From Sedimenticola sp. (GTDB lineage: Bacteria > Pseudomonadota > Gammaproteobacteria > Chromatiales > Chromatiaceae), in NCBI GenBank assembly GCA_027023915.1, contig JALVUB010000034.1, positions 1 through 11,835 on the forward strand: a stretch of DNA of 11,835 nt. Reading direction: 5' to 3'. The notes under the pieces were generated by a model that did no database searches, had not been told where the DNA came from, and worked only from the letters and a program-made list of their open reading frames with translations. This document shows, in pieces, positions 1 through 5,998 of the stretch; the first letter of the stretch is position 1; each line of letters starts with the position of its first letter. The position numbers and the translations under genes are program-made.

Positions 1-1
1 G

Positions 2-571
2 GAGCTGATCGCCCTCATCCTCGACCGCGCCTTCTTTCCCGACGGCCCGGTGCGCACCCGGGCCGCTTTCGAGGCCGCCCTGGAATCGGGCCGGGTCCGG
101 CTGGCGGAGGTTACCGACGAGGTGGGCCGACTGGCGGGCCAGATCCTCGCCCGCCACCACGCCATCCGCAAATCGCTGTCCGGCATCACCCAGGTCCACT
201 GGCTGGCCTCCACCGCCGACATGCAGGGCCAGCTCGAACGGCTGGTCTATCGCGGCTTCCTGCTGGAGGTGCCCTGGGAGCGGCTCCAGCACTACCCGCG
301 CTATCTGCGTGCCCTGGAACTGCGGCTGGAGAAGCTGCGCCTGGACCCCAACCGCGACCAGCGCTGGATCCGCGAGCTGAACCAGGTGCAGGAGCCCTGG
401 CTGGAACGGTGGCGCGCCGCCTGCGAAAAAGGGGTGGTGGACGAGCGGCTGGAGGAGATCCGCTGGCTGATCGAGGAGCTGCGCATCTCCCTCTTCGCCC
501 AGGAGGTGAAGACGGCCGTGCCGGTGTCGGTGAAGCGCATCCGCAAGCGGTGGAACGAGCTGGGGCTTTAG
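2..571 (+). CDS. hrpA: ATP-dependent RNA helicase HrpA, C-terminal part (5' end outside window)
   Basis: The reading frame is open from base 2 to the TAG at 569-571, so 189 C-terminal residues are seen and the helicase core lies upstream of the window. The segment resembles the C-terminal region of HrpA (DUF3418), an uncharacterised extension of this DEAH-box RNA helicase. Recognisable blocks are YPRYLRALELRLEKL in the middle and IEELRISLFAQEVKT followed by PVSVKRIRK close to the end, in the same order as in enterobacterial HrpA. HrpA is a cytoplasmic 3'-5' RNA helicase linked to rescue of stalled or colliding ribosomes. The protein ends at about the normal family position, so it does not look truncated at its C-terminus. 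The stop codon is also the first three bases of the inverted repeat at 569-662, so the element abuts or supplies the stop. Confidence 0.9.
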   Translation, partial: ELIALILDRAFFPDGPVRTRAAFEAALESGRVRLAEVTDEVGRLAGQILARHHAIRKSLSGITQVHWLASTADMQGQLERLVYRGFLLEVPWERLQHYPRYLRALELRLEKLRLDPNRDQRWIRELNQVQEPWLERWRAACEKGVVDERLEEIRWLIEELRISLFAQEVKTAVPVSVKRIRKRWNELGL

Positions 572-662
572 CCCGCATATCTCACCAGATCGCTTCCAAA
601 ACCATGAATGACACGAGTAAGCAAGAGCTTGGCAAGCACATTCCGGTGAGATATGCGGGCTA
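569..662. repeat. MITE-like element with 18-bp perfect terminal inverted repeats
   Basis: TAGCCCGCATATCTCACC at 569-586 is the exact reverse complement of 645-662. The arms enclose 58 bases with no gene, giving a 94-bp element. The left arm contains the hrpA stop codon. No target-site duplication is visible outside the arms. The layout suggests a small non-autonomous transposon or a palindromic intergenic repeat; the transcript could also fold into a long-stem hairpin acting as an mRNA 3' end. The family is not identified here. Confidence 0.65.
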
Positions 663-670
663 CAGTCCTT

Positions 671-729
671 GTCAACCGATCTCCTGGTTGGGCGTTGTAG
701 TGGTTGACCATGGTCGAAAACCGTCAACC
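671..729. promoter_or_regulatory. Candidate operator region with three GTCAACC motifs
   Basis: GTCAACC occurs at 671-677 and 723-729 on the plus strand and at 702-708 on the minus strand (read as GGTTGAC). The third copy overlaps a perfect 10-bp palindrome, GACCATGGTC, at 706-715. The cluster lies within 80 bases upstream of the repeat-protein gene at 750 and outside the inverted-repeat element. I could not place a convincing -35/-10 pair. The regulator is unknown and the operator role is inferred. Confidence 0.4.
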
Positions 730-749
730 CAACAACAGGAGAAAACATC

Positions 750-1403
750 ATGAAAAAGTTTCATCTGACCACCATTGCCGGCTCCGCCCTGTTTCTTGCC
801 CTGAGCCTTCCAGCCCATGCCGATTTCGGGGACAAGGTGGAGAACCACCTGGATCACAAGGGTGATCGCATCGAGGCGCGGCTGGACCGCAAGGGCGACC
901 GTATTGAAGAGCGCCTGGACCGGAGAGGCGACCGCATCGATGAACATCTCGACGCCAAGGGCGAGAGAATCAATGATGCCCTGGATAAAAAAGCTGAAAA
1001 GTTGAGGGAGTCCGGTCACTATAAAGCGGCGGAGTACCTGGATCGTAAGGGGGATCGCATCGAACAAGCACTGGACCGCAAGGGCGACCGGATCAACGCC
1101 CGGTTGGACCGCAAGGGTGACCGCATCAACCGTCGTCTGGACCGCCGTGGTCATCAGATAGACCGCCGCCTCGATCGTAGGGGACAGCGTTTTGACCGGC
1201 GGTGGGATCGCCGTCATGAACCGCGCTGGGCACGGATTAACAGAGGTAGCCACGCACCCGTACGGCCCTGGGGGCGGCGGAATGGTCCTTCGGTTCGTCA
1301 GCATGGACCGCGGCCTTCGCGTTGGGCGCGTGTTCACCGTCCGCGACGGGTTGGCGGCGCTGGTGGGCACTTTGGTGGACGCCGCATGATCCGGCGCCGT
1401 TGA
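750..1403 (+). CDS. Secreted hendecad-repeat basic protein of unknown function
   Basis: The product has 217 residues. It starts at an ATG preceded by AGGAG (737-741) at 8-base spacing. Residues 1-24 form a Sec signal peptide: KK, then a hydrophobic core, then cleavage after AHA. From about residue 25 to 152 the chain is an 11-residue repeat with consensus D-R-K/R-G-D-R-I-E/D-x-R-L, about ten copies, interrupted once at residues 79-97 by a 19-residue unit. Hendecads normally form amphipathic helices or right-handed coiled coils, so an extended helical rod is likely. The first copies mix Glu and Arg; later copies and the tail (about 153-217) are Arg, Gly and Pro rich and strongly basic. That suggests binding to a polyanion such as nucleic acid, lipopolysaccharide or membrane, which is inference only. 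I recognise no named family and no catalytic motif. The terminator at 1426 makes it a single-gene unit. Confidence 0.85.
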   Translation: MKKFHLTTIAGSALFLALSLPAHADFGDKVENHLDHKGDRIEARLDRKGDRIEERLDRRGDRIDEHLDAKGERINDALDKKAEKLRESGHYKAAEYLDRKGDRIEQALDRKGDRINARLDRKGDRINRRLDRRGHQIDRRLDRRGQRFDRRWDRRHEPRWARINRGSHAPVRPWGRRNGPSVRQHGPRPSRWARVHRPRRVGGAGGHFGGRRMIRRR

Positions 1404-1425
1404 GAAGGCCAGGTTAAACCTTTGT

Positions 1426-1459
1426 CCGAGCCGCGGCTTTTGCCGCGGCTCGGTTATAA
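1426..1459 (+). terminator. Strong hairpin after the repeat-protein gene
   Basis: CCGAGCCGCGGC (1426-1437) pairs perfectly with 1442-1453 around a TTTT loop, 22 bases after the stop codon at 1401-1403. The following TTATAATT is AT-rich but not a pure T run, so termination may be incomplete. Confidence 0.6.
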
Positions 1460-1460
1460 T
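1455..1460 (+). promoter_or_regulatory. Consensus -10 box TATAAT, probable ychJ promoter
   Basis: A perfect TATAAT sits directly on the 3' flank of the preceding hairpin, 32 bases before the chosen ychJ start. No -35 match is found at the right distance because that region is the hairpin stem. It would give a leader of roughly 25 bases. Being next to a terminator tail, it could also be a chance match. Confidence 0.4.
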
Positions 1461-1492
1461 TGGGCCATCCCAGCCCGATCAATTATTCGTCC

Positions 1493-1984
1493 ATGTCCGA
1501 ATGCTATTGCGGCTCCGGCCGCGATTTCGATGCCTGTTGTGGTCCCGTTCTTTCCGGCGACCAGCCGGCGGCCAACCCCGAAGCGCTGATGCGCGCCCGC
1601 TATTCCGCCTACCAGGTGGGCAATATCGCCTTTCTGGGCGAGAGCCTTCATCCCGATTTCCGCCACGACTGGGACGAGCCGGCCACGCGGCGATGGGCGG
1701 AACAGGCCGAGTGGCACGGCCTGGAGATCCTGCGCACCGACAAGGGAGGCGAGGGCGACACCGAGGGGGTGGTGGAATTTGTGGCCAGCTACACGGAAAA
1801 GGGGCAGCTCAAAAGGCATCATGAATTGAGCCTGTTCCGGAAAGAAAATGGAACCTGGTATTACGTTGATGGCAGACTGCCCAAGCCGAAAACGGTCAAG
1901 CGCGAGGCGCCCAAGGTGGGGCGTAACGACCCTTGTCCCTGTGGCAGCGGGAAAAAGTACAAAAAATGCTGTGGCCAGGCTTAG
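1493..1984 (+). CDS. ychJ: YchJ-family (UPF0225) SEC-C motif protein
   Basis: The product has 163 residues and matches the YchJ architecture: a Cys-rich N-terminal motif (CYCGSGRDFDACC, Cys 4, 6, 15, 16), a central domain of about 100 residues with an NTF2-like character, and a C-terminal SEC-C zinc motif (DPCPCGSGKKYKKCCG, Cys 148, 150, 159, 160). The SEC-C motif binds zinc and is shared with the SecA tail. The role of YchJ is not established, so only metal binding in the cytoplasm can be predicted. I chose the ATG at 1493 because it puts the Cys motif at residues 4-16 as in the family. A TTG at 1460 would add 11 residues but lies inside the TATAAT box. No clear ribosome binding site precedes the ATG. 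The hairpin block that starts right after the stop may end its transcript. Confidence 0.88.
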   Translation: MSECYCGSGRDFDACCGPVLSGDQPAANPEALMRARYSAYQVGNIAFLGESLHPDFRHDWDEPATRRWAEQAEWHGLEILRTDKGGEGDTEGVVEFVASYTEKGQLKRHHELSLFRKENGTWYYVDGRLPKPKTVKREAPKVGRNDPCPCGSGKKYKKCCGQA

Positions 1985-2133
1985 GGAAGGTCTGAAAAAT
2001 TCAGGTCTTCCCCCGGCACATGGATGTGCCGGCAAAATCAATGGCCCCAAGCCATTGATTTTGGAGCAAGCCGCAAACCGCGTTTGCGGCGCGGCGAGCG
2101 CTGATAAAGTCATGGAAGGCTTTTATCAGCGCT
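1985..2133. repeat. Block of five consecutive hairpins (structured repeat or RNA element)
   Basis: Five stems follow one another in 149 bases. (1) 1985-1996 with 2000-2011: 12 pairs including two G-T pairs, loop AAA. (2) 2013-2020 with 2025-2032: 8 perfect pairs, loop TGGA. (3) 2034-2045 with 2051-2062: 12 perfect pairs, loop CCCAA preceded by C. (4) 2070-2078 with 2082-2090: 9 perfect pairs, loop CGC. (5) 2097-2108 with 2122-2133: 12 perfect pairs, 13-base loop holding the ATG of the next gene. The block fills the whole gap between ychJ and the transglycosylase. It may be a compound palindromic genomic repeat, a multi-hairpin RNA, or both. The family is not identified. Confidence 0.7.
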
Positions 2134-2744
2134 TCCTTAGCATTCTGTTGATGGTGCTGCTACCGGTCTGGGTTCAGGCCGGCACCACGGTTTACAAATA
2201 TCGGGACGGCGAAGGCCACATTCTGTTTACCGACAATCCGCGCCTGGGTCACAGAATGACCCTGCTCAAGCGGTTCCATTTCAGTTATGAAAAACCGCGC
2301 AGTGGCGGGCGGGCGCCCAGCCTGGCCAAGATCAAGGCCCGAATCCGCAAGTATTCGCCTTACATCGCCTCGGCGGCCCGCCGGTATCACCTTGACCCTG
2401 ATCTCATCCATGCCGTGATTCTGGCGGAGTCGGCCTATCAACCCCGGGCGCGTTCTCCCAAGGGTGCCATTGGTCTGATGCAGCTCATGCCACAGACCGC
2501 CCGGCGTCTTGGCGTCAACAATCCGTGGGACCCAAAACAGAACATTCGTGGCGGCGCGGCCTATTTGCGCAGCCTGCTTGATCGGTATCAGGGGGATTTG
2601 AAGCTGGCGCTGGCCGCTTACAATGCGGGCGAAAACGCGGTTGAACGCTACGGCAAGGTGGTGCCGCCCTACAAGGAGACGATGCTTTTCGTCAAGAAAG
2701 TAAAAGAGTTCATGGACAAGGGCATGGTGGCGTTTCTGGATTGA
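2112..2744 (+). CDS. Secreted lytic transglycosylase (DUF4124 plus SLT domain)
   Basis: The product has 210 residues. Residues 1-23 form a signal peptide ending VQA, though its n-region carries only one Arg. Residues 27-43 (VYKYRDGEGHILFTDNP) match the DUF4124 signature common on secreted gammaproteobacterial proteins. A soluble-lytic-transglycosylase (Slt70-like, goose-lysozyme fold) domain covers about 80-205: AVILAESAYQ with the catalytic Glu at about 106, then GAIGLMQLMPQTA, then LALAAYNAGENAV. The enzyme should cleave the MurNAc-GlcNAc bond of peptidoglycan in the periplasm, leaving 1,6-anhydroMurNAc. The ATG at 2112 is used because the frame upstream is just hairpin block and ychJ. Only a weak AAAG precedes it, and the start lies in the loop of the fifth hairpin, so the first eight codons come partly from the repeat. 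The gene ends 5 bases from the convergent glycosyltransferase gene. Confidence 0.88.
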   Translation: MEGFYQRFLSILLMVLLPVWVQAGTTVYKYRDGEGHILFTDNPRLGHRMTLLKRFHFSYEKPRSGGRAPSLAKIKARIRKYSPYIASAARRYHLDPDLIHAVILAESAYQPRARSPKGAIGLMQLMPQTARRLGVNNPWDPKQNIRGGAAYLRSLLDRYQGDLKLALAAYNAGENAVERYGKVVPPYKETMLFVKKVKEFMDKGMVAFLD

Positions 2745-2749
2745 TCGCT

Positions 2750-3766
2750 TCACCCCACGGCCAGGCAATCCATTCCCGGCTGGTAGCCCATTCCCTCCAG
2801 CTCCTCCATGATCTCCTCCCGTGCCCCGTGGTTGGCGACATAGACCAGCACGAGGGGGCGGCCATTCCGCAACAGCCATTCGGCACCCACCACCGGAATG
2901 CCATCCACCCGGTTGCCGATCTTGCGCGGATCGATGTCGATCCAGGCGCGTGGGCGGAAGCCGTGGTCCAGCAGGTGGTCGGCGCGCCTGCGGGTCTTGC
3001 GTCCCGCGCCCCAGATGGCGAAGTTGTCGGCGCGGGCCAGGAAGCGGGGATCGCGGGCCAGGTAACGGGCGCGCAGCCGGTCGAAGGCGGCGCGCGAGCA
3101 GCGCGGGTCGGTGCGGGAGAGCCGTTGCGGATGGTCCCGCCATTGGAGCAGCACGCGCGGCAGCTTCTCCATGCGGTGGCCGGCGTGGTGGAGCCGCAGC
3201 CAGAGTTCGTAATCCTCCGGGAATGCGCCTTCGTGGTAGCCGCCTGCCGCCATCACCGCCCGGCGGCGGTAGGCCACCGCCGGATGGGCGAAGGGGGATT
3301 CGATGTAGAGGTCTCGGGTGATCTCCTCGCGGGTGAGACAGCCGTTCTGCCAGCGCAGGTACTCGCGGAAGCCCGCCTGCACCGGCGTTTCGGAGAGGAT
3401 CTCCACCTGCACGGCGGAGAGGGTGAGATCGGGGTTGCGTGCGAAGTGGGCCAGATGTGCGGCCAGCCGCTCCGGGTGCATCAAGTCGTCGGCATCCATG
3501 CGCACCACCAGGTCGGACCGACAGGCGTCGAGCCCGGCGTTGAGGGCCGCCACCAGCCCCCGGGCCGGGTTGGCGATCAGCCGCAGGCGCGGGTCGCCCC
3601 GGAACTGCCGCCGCACCAGTTCGGCGGAACCGTCGCTGGAGTGGTCGTCCACCGCCACCAGCTCCCAGTCCGTCTCGCGCTGGCCCAGGATGGAACCGAG
3701 GCAGCCGGGCAGGGTGTCAGCAGCGTCCCGGAAGGGCAGGAGGATCGAGAGGCGGGGGCAGGGCAG
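2750..3766 (-). CDS. Family 2 glycosyltransferase with C-terminal Rossmann-like domain
   Basis: A GT-A fold glycosyltransferase starts at the SILLPFRDAADTL strand (residues 7-19) and continues with ELVAVDDHSSDGS (nucleotide-sugar site), the DxD-type RMDADD (Asp 91, 93, 94) and PEDYELWLR (Glu 184, Asp 185, acceptor side). From about residue 248 a second domain begins with FAIWGAGRKTRR and WIDIDPRKIG, a glycine-rich dinucleotide-binding-like fold. It should transfer a sugar onto a surface or secreted glycan; donor and acceptor cannot be told. The start is a problem. The frame reads upstream to the TGA of the preceding gene (3770-3772) with no ATG, GTG or TTG before the GTG at 3658, which would delete the first beta strand. 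The best candidate is CTG at 3766, with GAGG 8 bases upstream. The length from CTG is 338 residues. Confidence 0.85.
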   Translation of the reverse strand: MPCPRLSILLPFRDAADTLPGCLGSILGQRETDWELVAVDDHSSDGSAELVRRQFRGDPRLRLIANPARGLVAALNAGLDACRSDLVVRMDADDLMHPERLAAHLAHFARNPDLTLSAVQVEILSETPVQAGFREYLRWQNGCLTREEITRDLYIESPFAHPAVAYRRRAVMAAGGYHEGAFPEDYELWLRLHHAGHRMEKLPRVLLQWRDHPQRLSRTDPRCSRAAFDRLRARYLARDPRFLARADNFAIWGAGRKTRRRADHLLDHGFRPRAWIDIDPRKIGNRVDGIPVVGAEWLLRNGRPLVLVYVANHGAREEIMEELEGMGYQPGMDCLAVG

Positions 3767-3769
3767 ACC

Positions 3770-4006
3770 TCAATCCTCGTTGATGATGGGCTGTCCTTCC
3801 CGCGGCGTGGTGAGCAGCTTTTCCGCTTCCACTTCGTTTTTGGCGAAAGCCATGCGGAACATGCGCTGGTCGGTCTCGCCGTTGGCTTCACGCTCGGCCT
3901 TCACCCGCGCCTTGGCCTCGCGGTACTTGGGATAGCTCTCCAGGAAGCGGGCGATTTTCTGGCCCGAGTCGGGGTTGATGGTGATTTCGAAGACGAAGTA
4001 GGGCAT
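3770..4006 (-). CDS. Small conserved-type protein of unknown function (MPYFVF family)
   Basis: The product has 78 residues, starting at an ATG with AGGA about 10 bases upstream. It opens with MPYFVFEI, has a Lys/Arg/Glu-rich helix in the middle (YPKYREAKARVKAERE) and then FRMAFAKNEVEAEKLLTTP. Short gammaproteobacterial proteins of this style (a MPYFVY-type opening, then MxFAxxExEAExLL) are familiar to me, but I know of no assigned function. It has no signal peptide, membrane segment or Cys, so it is a soluble cytoplasmic protein. Its TGA is 3 bases from the putative CTG start of the glycosyltransferase and in the same frame, so the two are probably cotranscribed and translationally coupled. 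A possible -10, CATAAT, lies on the minus strand at 4045-4050, just inside the REP pair. Confidence 0.75.
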   Translation of the reverse strand: MPYFVFEITINPDSGQKIARFLESYPKYREAKARVKAEREANGETDQRMFRMAFAKNEVEAEKLLTTPREGQPIINED

Positions 4007-4050
4007 GGCGAGGGTTTCCTGGTTCAGAGGTTGACGTTCTACCCATTATG

Positions 4051-4110
4051 GTAGGTCGGGCTTCAGCCCGACATTCCGCCGGGACGTTGTCGGACTGAAG
4101 TCCGACCTAC
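4051..4110. repeat. GTAG-type REP pair (BIME), copy 1
   Basis: GTAG plus the imperfect palindrome GTCGGGCTTCAGCCCGAC (4051-4072) is followed by a 16-base spacer and an inverted partner, GTCGGACTGAAGTCCGAC plus CTAC (4089-4110). The two halves form a 60-bp inverted pair. A GTAG head plus palindrome is the signature of REP sequences moved by RAYT (TnpA-REP) transposases. The element lies between the flavoprotein gene and the 78-residue gene and may act as a transcript end. No RAYT gene is in the window. Confidence 0.88.
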
Positions 4111-4149
4111 GGTTCATGGGGTTTCTGTGATCTGGCAAGTGGCTCTGGG

Positions 4150-5568
4150 TCAATCCAACGGCTCCAGCTCCGAAACCGGCGAGCCGTTCCTGGCCTCCAC
4201 CTGGTGGTAGAGGGCATTGAGAGCCGCCTGTAGCGCCTCTTCCATCACGGGGTGGTAAAAGGGCATCTGCACCAGTTCGCCCACGGTCACCTCGTGGCGC
4301 AGGCACCAGGCCAGCAGGTGGCCCAGGTGCTCGCCGCGCGGCGCGCACAGCTCGGCGCCCAGCAGCCTGCCGCTGGCCTTGTCGGCATAGACCCGGATGG
4401 TGCCCCGGTTGCGTCCCATGATGAGGGCGCGGCCCACGGGCGCCACCTTCATCTCGCCGATGGCGGTCTTCTCCAGATCCAGCTCTTCGTAACGTTGACC
4501 CACGCTGACGATGTTGGGGTCGCAGAAAGTGATGGAGAGCCGCGGCTTGCGCTTGAAGCGACGGATCTCCGGCCAGTGGGCGGCGTTGTAGCCAGCGATC
4601 TTGCCGTCGTCTCCCGCCTCGTGGAGGATGGGGCGCTCGCCGTCCACGTCCCCGGCCAGGAAGACCGGGAGATCGCCCACCTGCATGCTGTGAACGTCGA
4701 AGGGCGGCAGGCCGTGCTCGTCCAGTTCAATACCGAGGTTTTCGATACCCAGCCGCGCCAGGTTCGGCCGTCGTCCCATGCTGGCCAGCACCTTCTCCAC
4801 CACCACCTCGGTCTCGCCGTTGGAGACCTTCAGGCGGCCATCCCCGGCTTCGGTGATCTCCACCGGTTTGCCCAGATGGAGGGGAAACTCCTTGCCGATT
4901 ACATCCAGCGCCGCCTCCACCACCTTGGGATCGCTGGCGCCGCCTATCCGCTGCGCCATGTCGAAGCCGGTGGTCTCCACCCCCAGGCGGGCGATGGCCT
5001 GTCCCAGCTCCAGGCCGATGACGCCCAGACCCACCACCGCCATGGAGGCGGGCAGATCCTCCAGCTCGAACAGTTCATCGGTGGTGACGATGCGGTCGCC
5101 GAAGGCGCGCCATTCCCCGGGCACGATGGGGGTGGAGCCGGTGGCGATGACGATGCGCCCGGCGCGGATGCGGGTGCCGTCCTCCAGCTCCAGCAGGTCG
5201 GGCTCCACGAAGCGGGCGTACTGCTCGATGAACTCCTCTTCGCTGAGGTGATCGGTGCTGTTGGAGAGCACCCGGTCCACGAAGGTGTCGCGCAGGTCGC
5301 GCACATATTCCATCACCTCGGGGATGTCCACCTTCAGGCCGTCGCCGCCTTCAATGCCCATGCGGGGGTAAAGGGTGCGGCGGTGGAAGTCCTCGGCCAC
5401 CTGGATCAGGGCCTTGGAGGGCATGCAGCCCACGCGGGCGCAGGTGGTGCCGGGTTCGCCGCCGTTGATGAGCACGAACTTCTTGTGCGCGCGCTTGGCG
5501 CGGCTCATGGCGTTGAGGCCGGCGGTGCCGGAGCCGATGATGGCGACTTCCACTTGTTTTTCTTGCAC
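4150..5568 (-). CDS. Dihydrolipoamide dehydrogenase-like FAD/NAD disulfide oxidoreductase
   Basis: The product has 472 residues with the full class I pyridine nucleotide-disulfide oxidoreductase layout. It shows FAD-binding GSGTAG (12-17), redox-active CARVGC (Cys 43 and 48), ATGSTP (about 142-147), NAD-binding GLGVIG (180-185), a second FAD motif LAGDVDG and the dimer-interface HPVMEE with His 439 and Glu 444 at the catalytic spacing. It should oxidise a dithiol such as dihydrolipoamide while reducing NAD+. The GTTCARVGCMPSK version is typical of stand-alone Lpd paralogues, and no 2-oxoacid dehydrogenase genes adjoin it, so the physiological substrate is open. The start is GTG at 5568 with AGGAG 6 bases upstream (5575-5579 on the plus strand); an upstream in-frame extension lacks a ribosome binding site and conservation. 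A 20-bp palindrome lies 23 bases upstream of the start. Confidence 0.92.
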   Translation of the reverse strand: MQEKQVEVAIIGSGTAGLNAMSRAKRAHKKFVLINGGEPGTTCARVGCMPSKALIQVAEDFHRRTLYPRMGIEGGDGLKVDIPEVMEYVRDLRDTFVDRVLSNSTDHLSEEEFIEQYARFVEPDLLELEDGTRIRAGRIVIATGSTPIVPGEWRAFGDRIVTTDELFELEDLPASMAVVGLGVIGLELGQAIARLGVETTGFDMAQRIGGASDPKVVEAALDVIGKEFPLHLGKPVEITEAGDGRLKVSNGETEVVVEKVLASMGRRPNLARLGIENLGIELDEHGLPPFDVHSMQVGDLPVFLAGDVDGERPILHEAGDDGKIAGYNAAHWPEIRRFKRKPRLSITFCDPNIVSVGQRYEELDLEKTAIGEMKVAPVGRALIMGRNRGTIRVYADKASGRLLGAELCAPRGEHLGHLLAWCLRHEVTVGELVQMPFYHPVMEEALQAALNALYHQVEARNGSPVSELEPLD

Positions 5569-5591
5569 GGGAAACTCCTGATGTCGTTGGG

Positions 5592-5611
5592 GCGGGTGCC
5601 GCGGCACCCGC
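5592..5611. promoter_or_regulatory. 20-bp perfect palindrome upstream of the flavoprotein gene
   Basis: GCGGGTGCCGCGGCACCCGC equals its own reverse complement. It lies 23 bases upstream of the GTG start of the flavoprotein on the minus strand, just before the ribosome binding site region. On the plus strand it is followed by TTTT, so it could be a plus-strand terminator, a leader hairpin with an 8-bp stem and CGCG loop, or a dimeric repressor operator. The sequence does not decide. Confidence 0.5.
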
Positions 5612-5701
5612 TTTTCGAGCGAGTCGATTATTTTACCGACAGGAAATCCCTGGCACACGCTGAAAGGGTGTGGGAATGGGATGTCGGGCAGGAAAGCTGA
5701 T

Positions 5702-5962
5702 CTACTTGTTGGGCCGCCAACGGGGTGCGGTGGGAACTGGCGCTGGTTTTTGCCGGCTCTTGCGGCCCAGATAGCCGTTCACCGGAGGCTGGGAGAGGGG
5801 TGGTGGTCTATGGGCGACAAACCGGGGCGTGCCGACGACAAGCGGGTGACCAGGTTTGTGACGTTTTGACTTTTCCACCTTGCCCAGGGGGCAAAACAGA
5901 AAAGCCGATGCCGGTGGCGCCGCCAGCAGCAGGGAGAGCAGGAGCCAAACAGGAGTTCTCAT
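5702..5962 (-). CDS. Small secreted proline-rich basic protein, function unknown
   Basis: The product has 86 residues, starting at the second in-frame start (ATG at 5962). Residues 1-20 read MRTPVWLLLSLLLAAPPASA, a textbook Sec signal peptide with a PASA cleavage site. The mature part of about 66 residues begins FLFCPLGK, has one Cys and is rich in Pro, Arg and Lys with no recognised domain. The signal peptide favours this frame over the overlapping open frames on the plus strand. No strong ribosome binding site is visible before either possible start (GTG 5980 or ATG 5962), which lowers confidence. It is divergent from htpG. A lipobox is absent, so it should be released or periplasmic rather than lipid-anchored. 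Confidence 0.5.
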   Translation of the reverse strand: MRTPVWLLLSLLLAAPPASAFLFCPLGKVEKSKRHKPGHPLVVGTPRFVAHRPPPLSQPPVNGYLGRKSRQKPAPVPTAPRWRPNK

Positions 5963-5998
5963 GCCAGGAAAGTATGGCACGGGTGGAAAAAAATGCGA

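Noticed and set aside
841..1200. Tandem 33-base repeats resembling a CRISPR array
   Set aside because: The units are contiguous, have no spacers and vary only at codon level, so they are coding repeats.
672..1370. 232-codon open frame on the minus strand with apparent repeats
   Set aside because: Its repeats are the mirror image of the 33-base units of the real plus-strand gene, which has a ribosome site and signal peptide.
1848..2111. In-frame 5' extension of the transglycosylase reading frame into ychJ
   Set aside because: It would overlap ychJ out of frame and translate the hairpin block. The signal peptide begins at 2112.
2741..4054. 437-codon open frame on the plus strand opposite the glycosyltransferase and 78-residue genes
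   Set aside because: It is antisense to genes with clear family motifs, its translation is low-complexity (Ala, Gly, Val, His, Gln rich) and it has no recognisable domain. It reflects GC-rich codon bias on the other strand.
4252..5700. 482-codon open frame on the plus strand opposite the flavoprotein gene
   Set aside because: The minus strand encodes an intact flavoprotein with all catalytic motifs. The antisense product is His/Gln/Ala-rich with no domain.
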